This document shows positions 15,064-21,443 of a stretch of 21,443 nt of DNA, one piece after another; positions within the stretch are counted from its first letter, which is position 1; the number at the start of each line of letters is the position of its first letter. The position numbers were made by a program, and so were the translations under genes. Under the pieces are notes generated by a model. The model searched no databases. It was not told the origin of the DNA and saw only the letters and a program-made list of their open reading frames with translations. Source of the stretch: an uncultured Synechococcus sp. (GTDB taxonomy: Bacteria; Cyanobacteriota; Cyanobacteriia; PCC-6307; Cyanobiaceae); assembly GCA_937930135.1 (NCBI GenBank), contig CALGVO010000177.1, forward strand, positions 1 to 21,443, written 5' to 3'.

Positions 15064-15810
15064 TCAGCGTCGGCGTTCACCGCGGCGCAACACCTGCCAG
15101 GCAAACGCCGGCAACGACAGCATGCGTCGCCAGCGGCTCGGCTCCTGGATCAGTCGGTAGGCCCATTCCACCTGTAGCCGGCTCATCCATTCCGGTGCCC
15201 GTTGTTTGACACCGGCCCACACGTCAAAGCTGCCGCCCACGCCCATCCAGAGCCCTGGTTGCCCGGCATGCAGCCGCTGGGTCCAGGTTTCCTGCCGGGG
15301 GACACCGAGAGCCACCAGCACCAGATCGGGCTTCAGGCTCAGAAGGCGTTGCTCTAGCTGGGGCCAGGCTTCAGCGGCTTGATAGCCATGCTCCGCCAGC
15401 ACCAGGCGCAGGGACGGCAGCTCCTCAAGCAGGCGCCTTGTCAGCTGCTCCATCACCTCCGGTGCCGCACCGATCAGGGCCACGCTCCAGTCATGAGCTT
15501 CGGCATACGAGAGGAGCGCACGCGCCAGTTCGATGCCAGGGGTGCGACGCACCCGAACCCCCTGACGCCGGAGGGCCCAGACCACTCCGGCACCATCGGG
15601 GATCACCAGGTCCGCTGCCGCAATCGCGGCGCCGAGGGCCTGATTGGCCCAGGCCGTCATCGTCATCTCCGCATTGAGAGTGACGATCTGGCCGCCGCCG
15701 CGGGCATGCAGGCCAATAGCGGCGGCGCGCACATCCCGACAGGCATCCACCCCCACACCCAACACCCGGTAGCGGTGCTGATCACACGGATCGGTACTGA
15801 CGGCGTCCAT
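15064..15810 (-). CDS. WecG/TagA/CpsF-family glycosyltransferase (GT26)
   Basis: A 248-aa glycosyltransferase of the family that adds N-acetylmannosamine(-uronate) or a related sugar to a lipid-linked carrier for wall teichoic acid, enterobacterial common antigen or exopolysaccharide. Visible: TLNAEMTMTAW (44-54), ADLVIPDGAGVVWALR (66-81) with the catalytic-region Asp72, ALIGAAPEVME, PDLVLVALGVPRQETW (161-176), GVGGSFDVWAG (190-200) and APEWMSRLQVEWAYRLIQEPSRWRRM, all normal for the family. The ATG at 15810 gives a normal length; an upstream in-frame start at 15879 would overlap the divergent gene. No signal peptide; it works at the cytosolic membrane face. It is divergent from the phosphorylase-kinase-like gene with 49 bp between starts, so the two may share a regulatory region. 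Confidence 0.92.
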   Translation of the reverse strand: MDAVSTDPCDQHRYRVLGVGVDACRDVRAAAIGLHARGGGQIVTLNAEMTMTAWANQALGAAIAAADLVIPDGAGVVWALRRQGVRVRRTPGIELARALLSYAEAHDWSVALIGAAPEVMEQLTRRLLEELPSLRLVLAEHGYQAAEAWPQLEQRLLSLKPDLVLVALGVPRQETWTQRLHAGQPGLWMGVGGSFDVWAGVKQRAPEWMSRLQVEWAYRLIQEPSRWRRMLSLPAFAWQVLRRGERRR

Positions 15811-15859
15811 CCGCGGTTCAGCTGCAGGGGAGAATTTAGATCCGGTTGGCCTGGAGGTC

Positions 15860-18800
15860 ATGGTTCTGTCGCCCCCCACCTCCCTCAGCCCTCACACTCG
15901 CTCCGATGACGAGCGCTGGGCCTTGCTGGACAGCCTCGACGCGGCGATCGACCGGGTGGTGCTGCAGCGTCAGCATCCGATCACCGGCCTGCTGCCCGCC
16001 AGCACGGCCAACACCGTGCATGGCAATTACGGCGATGCCTGGGTGCGCGACTGCGTGTATTCGATCCAGTGCGTCTGGGGCCTGGCCTTGGCCCACCGAC
16101 GCCTGAACAACGGCCACACCAGCCGGTCGTGGGAGCTGGAGCAGCGTGTGCTCGCCCTGATGCGCGGGGTGCAGAACGCGATGATGCGCCAGGCCGAGAA
16201 GGTGGAGCGGTTCAAGCAGAGCCTTGATCCCCTCGATGCTCTCCACGCCAAATACGACACCGCCAGCGGCGACACCGTGGTGCCCGATGACGGCTGGGGG
16301 CATCTCCAGATTGATGCCACCTCCCTGTTCCTGCTTCAGCTCGCCCAGCTCACCCGCGGCGGACTGACGGTGCTGCGCAGCCGCCATGAAGCGGACTTCA
16401 TTCAGAACCTGATCTACTACGTGGCCCGGGCCTATCGGGTGCCCGACTACGGCATCTGGGAACGGGGCGACAAAGGCAACCACGGCCTGCCGGAACGGAA
16501 TGCCAGCTCGATCGGCATGGCCAAGGCGGCACTGGAGGCCCTCGATGGTCTCGACCTTTTCGGCGTGCATGGCGATGGCAGCCTGCAGGTGCTGATTCCC
16601 CAGGGGGCGGTGGTGCGCCTGCGCCGGGCCCTGCAGGGGTTGCTGCCGCGCGAATCCGCCAGCAAGGAAGCTGACAGTGCCTGCCTGTCGGTGGTGGGCT
16701 ACCCGGCCTGGGCGGTGGAGGATCCCCAGCTGGTGCAGCGCACCTGCGAGCGGATCCGCCGCCTGCTCGGAGGCGCCTATGGCTACAAACGATTCCTGCG
16801 CGACGGCCATCAGACCGTGGTGGAGGACGTGAGCCGATTGCATTACGAGCGCGATGAATTGGCCACCTTCGAGGGAATCGAGTCGGAATGGCCTCTGTTC
16901 CTCGCGTATGAACTGGTCACCGCCTGCTGCGAAGAACGCTGGGAGGAGGCGTGCCACTGGCGCGAGCGCCTGAACGTTCTTGCCGTTGACCAGGATGGAC
17001 AACGGCTGTATCCCGAGCTCTACCTGGTGCCGGAAGCGGCCGTGGAGCTGGAACGCCGCTCGCCCGGCAGTCAGCGCCGTCAGGCCAACGACAACATCCC
17101 CCTGCTCTGGACCCAGAGCCTGGCCTGGCTGGGCGAGATGCTGCTCAACGGCCTGCTCCTCCCCGAGGATCTGGACCCCTGTGGCCGCCGCTTGCCCCAG
17201 CCCCTCGGCGCCGAGGAGGTGCTGGTGGCCCTGATTCCCGGCACATCAGCCGTGGCGGAGCGCCTGCAAGGCCTCGGGATGCCTGTGAGCGACCCAGACC
17301 ACGGCCCGATCCGGGTGCTGCCATCGGAGCGCCTGAGCGAGCGGTTGCAGCAACTCGGTGCCAACCCGGCCCTCGGCCTGAGCGGCCATCCGCCGCTCCG
17401 CGCTGAAACCGCCGCCACGGCACGGTTCTATCGACAGGGAGAGGAGCAGCTGGCCTTCCTGCCGGCCGTGCTGGAAGAAGACACCTACTACCTGGCGGAT
17501 GACCCCGAACAGTGGGTGGACACGGTGGTGAATGAACTGCATCTGCTGCAGCGCCACTGGCGTGGTGCCGGCGCCCCCCTGTTGCTGATTCCGATCGAGC
17601 CCACGCTGCTGGAACGGGGACTCGAGAGCGTGCAGCAGCTGGCCGCCCGGTTGGCCAGCGGAGAGGTGGATGGGGTGGCCGTGCAGCTCGCCCCGCTCGA
17701 AGAACTGGCGAGCCAGGGGCAGTGGCTGGTGCTGCCCGAACCGACCCAGGCCCCCATCGCCAGGCCCGCAGCCGCGGCATCGAGCGCTGCCGCCCTGCTG
17801 CAGGCCTCCACCGATCTGCAGGATCTCACCGCCGCGCAGGAACAGGAGCTGGATGAAATCTCCCTGCCGGAACTGCGCGAGCGCCTCTGGAGCAGCTCCT
17901 CCCTGCGCGAGCAGGCGGAGGTGCTGGAACTGCTGCATCGCCACCTGGGTGATGCAGCGATCCTTCAGGCTCCCGGTGGCGCCCCGGTGGAGCTGCGCAG
18001 CCTGCTGGAGGAGATCTATCACCGCGGCCTGAATCAGCAGGACTGGAATGTGGTGCGCCGCTGCGCCGGTGTGCTGGGCCTGGTGCACCCGCAACTGGAG
18101 GATGCCCTGATCGATCTGCTCGCCCGCCAGAAAACCGTCGTAGTAGGTCGCAGTTACAGCAGTGATTCCCTGCTGGCCACCCCCCTCTCCAGCGCCTTGA
18201 TCGCCGCACGGATCCGCCGCACCTGCGGCCACGACACCAGGGAGCAGGCCCTGCAGCAGGAGCTGCTGCTGGCCCTCGATGGCATTGCCCGACGGGAACC
18301 GCAGCGGCTCAGCGGCACGCTGACGCTGCAGCTGGGACAGCTGATGCTCATGCTCACCTCGGAGCTGGCAGCAGAAACAGGACGAAGCCAGGACGAAGCC
18401 TTTGAAGCCCTCTGCAGCGAACCACCCCACGCGATCGGCAGCCGCCTGCGGGCCGTGCTGACCGATTTAGAACATGCCCGCGCCTCCCTGCAGCGCAACG
18501 AACAATTGCATCTGCGTGGTCCGGTGCAGTGGGCCGTTCCGGCGCCCCTGGAGGAATCTCCCAGTGGTGGCGACTGGTTGCAGCACCGCATCCGGCTGGG
18601 CTCGCTGCAACGGGTGCCCAAGGATTTCCATGCCGGGATCTGGTCGCTGCTGCAGCACTGCCGAGGCCTGGTGATCGGCGACAAACTCGAACGTCGCAAT
18701 CGGCTCACCAGTACCCTGCTGTTGGAAAAAACCGCCGGAGAGCGCAATTTCGCCACCCTGGTGGAGCACCTGCTCAGTCGAATCCCCGCGCCGGAATACC

Positions 18801-19066
18801 GGCAGCTGTGCACCGAATGCCTGCTCTCCCTGATGGCCTTCGTGGCCACCAACCCCTCCGTGCACATCGACGATGACGTCGCCCTCGATGTGGTGATCGG
18901 CCATGCCGTTCGCGTCGGCTGGTTGCTCTCGCATCCAGAAATCGAACCCAGTGCTTACGGAGCCCACAAGGCGGAAGCGTGGGATCACTTCTACCGGGCG
19001 TCCCCTGCGAACTGCCGGCGCTGGCAGATCGCTGCGCTGCGTGAGCTGATCAGATCGGCTCGCTGA
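15860..19066 (+). CDS. GH15-type protein related to phosphorylase kinase alpha/beta subunits
   Basis: A 1068-aa protein, close to the length of eukaryotic PHKA/PHKB. The N-terminal GH15-like (alpha/alpha)6 domain (about 20-440) has QHPITGLLPAS (38-48), GDAWVRDCVYS (58-68), LMRGVQNAMMRQAEKVERFK (100-119), LHAKYDTASGDTVV then DDGWGHLQIDATSLFLL (128-159), DYGIWERGDKGNHGLPERNA (196-215), SSIGMAKAALEALD, RFLRDGHQTVVEDVSRLHYE (311-330), YPELYLVP (384-391) and WTQSLAWLG (417-425). Near the C-terminus LGSLQRVPKDFHAGIWSLLQ and PAPEYRQLCTECLLSLMAF resemble the PHK regulatory C-terminus, and HDTREQALQQELLLAL resembles PHKB. Glu201 and Glu386 sit where GH15 general acid and base are expected. Ala-rich linker around residues 638-662. 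GGAGG lies 2 nt from the ATG, unusually close. Similarity is by recall; function in bacteria is unknown to me. It overlaps the convergent oxidoreductase by 17 bp. Confidence 0.9.
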   Translation: MVLSPPTSLSPHTRSDDERWALLDSLDAAIDRVVLQRQHPITGLLPASTANTVHGNYGDAWVRDCVYSIQCVWGLALAHRRLNNGHTSRSWELEQRVLALMRGVQNAMMRQAEKVERFKQSLDPLDALHAKYDTASGDTVVPDDGWGHLQIDATSLFLLQLAQLTRGGLTVLRSRHEADFIQNLIYYVARAYRVPDYGIWERGDKGNHGLPERNASSIGMAKAALEALDGLDLFGVHGDGSLQVLIPQGAVVRLRRALQGLLPRESASKEADSACLSVVGYPAWAVEDPQLVQRTCERIRRLLGGAYGYKRFLRDGHQTVVEDVSRLHYERDELATFEGIESEWPLFLAYELVTACCEERWEEACHWRERLNVLAVDQDGQRLYPELYLVPEAAVELERRSPGSQRRQANDNIPLLWTQSLAWLGEMLLNGLLLPEDLDPCGRRLPQPLGAEEVLVALIPGTSAVAERLQGLGMPVSDPDHGPIRVLPSERLSERLQQLGANPALGLSGHPPLRAETAATARFYRQGEEQLAFLPAVLEEDTYYLADDPEQWVDTVVNELHLLQRHWRGAGAPLLLIPIEPTLLERGLESVQQLAARLASGEVDGVAVQLAPLEELASQGQWLVLPEPTQAPIARPAAAASSAAALLQASTDLQDLTAAQEQELDEISLPELRERLWSSSSLREQAEVLELLHRHLGDAAILQAPGGAPVELRSLLEEIYHRGLNQQDWNVVRRCAGVLGLVHPQLEDALIDLLARQKTVVVGRSYSSDSLLATPLSSALIAARIRRTCGHDTREQALQQELLLALDGIARREPQRLSGTLTLQLGQLMLMLTSELAAETGRSQDEAFEALCSEPPHAIGSRLRAVLTDLEHARASLQRNEQLHLRGPVQWAVPAPLEESPSGGDWLQHRIRLGSLQRVPKDFHAGIWSLLQHCRGLVIGDKLERRNRLTSTLLLEKTAGERNFATLVEHLLSRIPAPEYRQLCTECLLSLMAFVATNPSVHIDDDVALDVVIGHAVRVGWLLSHPEIEPSAYGAHKAEAWDHFYRASPANCRRWQIAALRELIRSAR

Positions 19067-20054
19067 GGGGAACGCCCATGCCGGGGTGGGCGACGGCCTG
19101 TTCGATCAGATCGGCCAGACGCAGGGCCCTTGAGGCCTGCTGACCATCCACCGCCGGCGTTTCCCGGCCGCGAACACACTGCAGGAAGTGCTCCAGTTCG
19201 GCGTAAAGCGGTTCAATCGAGGTGGTGCTCACCTCCTCGATGAAGCCATCGTTGCGATAGAGCAACTCACCGTGATCGGCGGAATACCACTCGTGGGCAC
19301 GCCGGTGGATGTGAAGGGTGTGATTGAGGAAATCGGTTTCCACCAGGCTGGCCCGGCAGTGGGCGCTGAGGCTGCGGATCTTGCGGTGACTCATCTTGCT
19401 GGCGGTGAGGCTCGCCACAACACCGTTGGCAAATCCAAGCGTGGCATTCACGTAATCCAGCGGTCCTTCGGCGCTGGCTCCACCGGCAGCAGCGAGGCGC
19501 ACCACCGGCGCCCTGGCCAGCTCCAGCACAAGGTCGAGGTCGTGAATCATCAGATCCAACACCACCGACACATCGTTGGCGCGATCGGCATGGGGACTGT
19601 GGCGCCGTGCCTCGAGCACCACCACTTCCTCGTTAGCCACCACTTTGGTGAGTTCGCGGAAGGCGGGATTGAAGCGCTCGATGTGGCCCACCTGCAGCAG
19701 GCGACCGTTGCGGCTGGCCGCCGCGATCAGGGTGGCGGCCTCGTCCTGACTGGCGGCGATCGGCTTTTCGATCAGCACATGCAGGCCGGCATCCAGACAG
19801 GCCAGACCAACGGCCTGATGGAGCAGGGTTGGCACAGCAATGCAGACCGCCTCCACCTCGGTGAGCATCGCGTTGTAATCCGCGAACCAGCGACATCCGA
19901 ACTGTTCGGTGGCGAGATGGCCCCGCTCAGCATCGGGATCTGCAACACCGACCAGCTCCGCGTCCTTGAGCAGGCTGAGCACCCGGGCGTGGTGCCAACC
20001 CATGTTGCCGATGCCGATCACGCCGACCTTCACCGGAACCATGGGGACGGTCAT
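19050..20054 (-). CDS. Gfo/Idh/MocA-family NAD(P)-dependent oxidoreductase
   Basis: A 334-aa dehydrogenase of the glucose-fructose/inositol dehydrogenase family. The Rossmann domain shows VGVIGIGNMGWHHARVLS (10-27), VGVADPD, CIAVPTLLH and the EKP motif at 96-98 (VLIEKPIA). The second domain has GHIERFNPAF (123-132) and LDLMIHDLDLVLEL (167-179), with His171 in the usual active-site position. The GHxERFNP signature recalls UDP-sugar dehydrogenases such as WlbA-like enzymes, which fits a cell-surface or nucleotide-sugar role, but the substrate cannot be assigned. ATG at 20054 is used; another ATG lies four codons in. It is downstream of the CNNM-type gene by 26 nt on the same strand, probably one operon, and overlaps the phosphorylase-kinase-like gene tail to tail by 17 bp. 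Confidence 0.9.
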   Translation of the reverse strand: MTVPMVPVKVGVIGIGNMGWHHARVLSLLKDAELVGVADPDAERGHLATEQFGCRWFADYNAMLTEVEAVCIAVPTLLHQAVGLACLDAGLHVLIEKPIAASQDEAATLIAAASRNGRLLQVGHIERFNPAFRELTKVVANEEVVVLEARRHSPHADRANDVSVVLDLMIHDLDLVLELARAPVVRLAAAGGASAEGPLDYVNATLGFANGVVASLTASKMSHRKIRSLSAHCRASLVETDFLNHTLHIHRRAHEWYSADHGELLYRNDGFIEEVSTTSIEPLYAELEHFLQCVRGRETPAVDGQQASRALRLADLIEQAVAHPGMGVPLSEPI

Positions 20055-20080
20055 CGGCGAAGGTGCAGGATCGAAGCAGA

Positions 20081-21388
20081 TTATCGGTGATCCTGAACCG
20101 GTTCCGCCAAGGAAGGCGCCCGCTCCTCAGGCAGGACCATGCGCACCCGCACGATCCGCGGCCCTTCCATCTCCAGAATTTCGAACTGCACCCCCTGATG
20201 ACGCAGCGCCTCGCCAGGCGCCGGAATGTGCTGGAGGCGTTCGAGCAGGAATCCGGCCAGGGTGTGGTGATCGGTGGCTTCCGGCAGTTCCAGGCCCAGC
20301 TGGCGGTTGAGTTCAAAGATCTCCAGGTCCCCTGCCACGAGCCAGACGCCGGATTGGTCGGGCATGGCCTGCAGGTCGGGAACAGCGGGCTCAGGCTCCA
20401 GCTCATCACCGACGATCTCCCCGGTGAGGTCGGCGGCGGTCACCAATCCCTCCGTGCCGCCATGCTCATCCACCACCAGGAGCAGGGGATGGCCGCTGCG
20501 GATCAGGGCCAGCAATTCCGCCAGGGTGCTCGTTTCCAGCACCCGTTGTGCCGGCAGCAGATAGGGCTCGAGCAGGGAATCCTCCTGCAACACCCCGCGG
20601 GCGATCGGTTCCGCCAGACGGCGCAGATCGAGCACCCCGCGCACATCATCCAGCGACTGGCCGATCACCGGAAAGCGGGCATGGCGGGTGCGATGCACCG
20701 CATCCATCAACTCAGCGAAGCGCACGCTCACCGGCAGGGTGACCATGCCGGAGCGGGGCACCATCACCTCACGCACCTGGGTGTCGCGCAGGGCGAACAC
20801 CCCTTCAAGGATGTTGCGCTCATCCGGTCGCAACCCGGTGACACCACCGCTTTCGATCAGTGTTTCCAGCTCTCCGGCGGTGAGAGCAGGCACCAGGGCA
20901 TCCCACCGGGGCGTCAGTCCCACGAGTCGGAGCAGCACCGAAGCGCAGGTCTCGAGCAGGGTGAGCAGAGGGCGCAGCACACGCATCACCGCCTCCAGGA
21001 CAGGGGCGAGTTGCAGCGCCGCCCGTTCCGGACGGTTGAGCACCCAGGCGCGAGGCAATAACCCGGCCAGGAGCGTTGACACAGCGACAAGCATCAGGAA
21101 CCAGAGCAGATCCCACCAACGGCTGGCAGCCGCAGCCTGCGACCACCAGCTCTGGGCGATACTGCGCGCCACCCAGCCGAGGGCCACAAGCGAGAGAGTG
21201 ACACCAAGCTGCGACATCAACAGCGCCCGGCGCAGACGGCCCTGCAGACGTTGCACTGAAGGAGCACCCGCCACCCCCTCTTCGCTCAGCACCTGCACAC
21301 GACTGGGGCGCAAGCGCAACAGCGCGACCTCAACCGCTGCGAAGAACGCCGGCAAAGCCAGCAAGACGAGCAGCAGCAGCAGGCGCAT
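20081..21388 (-). CDS. CNNM/CorC-family membrane protein with CBS domains (hemolysin-like)
   Basis: A 435-aa inner-membrane protein of the family often mislabelled hemolysin; members such as CorB/CorC and the eukaryotic CNNMs are linked to Mg2+ export or homeostasis. Domains: an N-terminal DUF21/CNNM transmembrane part with three or four helices (about 1-26, 55-80, 92-112, 126-157), two CBS domains (about 205-265 and 275-330; VREVMVPRSGMVTLP and VDEHGGTEGLVT are the typical blocks), and a C-terminal CorC_HlyC domain (about 345-420; LVAGDLEIFELNRQLGLELP, HHTLAGFLLERLQHIPAPGE). The usual Gly-Glu-x-x-Pro-Lys of DUF21 reads AGLLPR at 108-113, so the acidic residue is missing. It leads the pair with the Gfo/Idh gene and lies just downstream of a tRNA. 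Confidence 0.93.
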   Translation of the reverse strand: MRLLLLLVLLALPAFFAAVEVALLRLRPSRVQVLSEEGVAGAPSVQRLQGRLRRALLMSQLGVTLSLVALGWVARSIAQSWWSQAAAASRWWDLLWFLMLVAVSTLLAGLLPRAWVLNRPERAALQLAPVLEAVMRVLRPLLTLLETCASVLLRLVGLTPRWDALVPALTAGELETLIESGGVTGLRPDERNILEGVFALRDTQVREVMVPRSGMVTLPVSVRFAELMDAVHRTRHARFPVIGQSLDDVRGVLDLRRLAEPIARGVLQEDSLLEPYLLPAQRVLETSTLAELLALIRSGHPLLLVVDEHGGTEGLVTAADLTGEIVGDELEPEPAVPDLQAMPDQSGVWLVAGDLEIFELNRQLGLELPEATDHHTLAGFLLERLQHIPAPGEALRHQGVQFEILEMEGPRIVRVRMVLPEERAPSLAEPVQDHR

Positions 21389-21401
21389 CAGGTGAGGTGA
21401 A

Positions 21402-21443
21402 TGGGGGTCGCGAGGATCGAACTCGCCTTAGGCGAATTATGAG
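21402..21443 (-). tRNA. 3' half of a tRNA with CAU anticodon (Ile2 or elongator Met), cut by window edge
   Basis: The minus strand from the window edge gives anticodon loop CTCATAA (anticodon CAT at 21439-21441), stem TTCGC, variable loop CTAAG, T-arm GCGAG-TTCGATC-CTCGC, acceptor GACCCCC and discriminator A at 21402. The GGG/CCC stem of initiator tRNA is absent, so it is not fMet. A GCGA/TCGC-type stem around CTCATAA resembles lysidine-modified tRNA-Ile(CAU), but elongator Met cannot be excluded without the 5' half. CCA is not encoded. Confidence 0.88.

Noticed and set aside
15836..17002. A 388-codon open frame on the - strand
   Set aside because: It runs antisense to the conserved N-terminal domain of the phosphorylase-kinase-like gene and shows no family motif.
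1..21443. Mobile elements, CRISPR array or defence island
   Set aside because: No transposase, integrase, spaced direct repeats or defence proteins were seen; the gene content is core metabolism, so no transferred island is supported despite two tRNA genes.

Overview
The window looks like core genome of a GC-rich picocyanobacterium of the marine/brackish Synechococcus-Cyanobium group. The evidence is psbK (photosystem II), several protein families known mainly from cyanobacteria (DUF3155, DUF3181, DUF1997, DUF4079), a plant/cyanobacterial-type IspH, cobS, a signal-peptide Amt1 ammonium channel, tRNAs without an encoded CCA, and dense gene packing with many convergent pairs that touch or overlap. 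I see no insertion sequence, prophage, CRISPR array or rRNA.

Layout. 1-1027 (-): 3'-truncated glyA. 1129-1233 (-): tRNA-Arg(ACG) with its own rho-independent terminator. 1343-2194 (+): three small cyanobacterial proteins (2TM, DUF3181, unknown). 2181-3824 (-): murJ. 3902-7523 (+): sfsA, amt1, terminator, ispH. 7587-8213 (+): DUF1997. 8258-10371 (-): purH followed by DUF4079. 10460-11071 (+): a serine esterase. 11077-11445 (-): DUF3155 with a hairpin leader. 11446-11791: a 346-nt intergenic region. 11792-12940 (+): a GAF-less-looking, Hik2/CSK-like histidine kinase. 12885-13691 (-): cobS. 13756-15048 (+): tgt then psbK. 15064-15810 (-): a WecG/TagA glycosyltransferase. 15860-19066 (+): a 1068-aa protein resembling eukaryotic phosphorylase kinase alpha/beta subunits. 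19050-21388 (-): a CNNM/CorC-type membrane protein followed by a Gfo/Idh/MocA oxidoreductase. 21402-21443 (-): the 3' half of a CAU-anticodon tRNA.

Function. Most genes are housekeeping: one-carbon and purine metabolism (glyA, purH), isoprenoids (ispH), peptidoglycan precursor export (murJ), queuosine (tgt), cobalamin (cobS), nitrogen uptake (amt1) and PSII (psbK). The part most worth a second look is 15064-20054. There a glycosyltransferase, the large phosphorylase-kinase-regulatory-subunit-like GH15 protein and a sugar-type NAD(P) oxidoreductase sit together. The large protein keeps the two glutamates at positions expected for a GH15 glucosidase and also appears to have the C-terminal region typical of the animal kinase subunits, although no partner kinase is present in the window.
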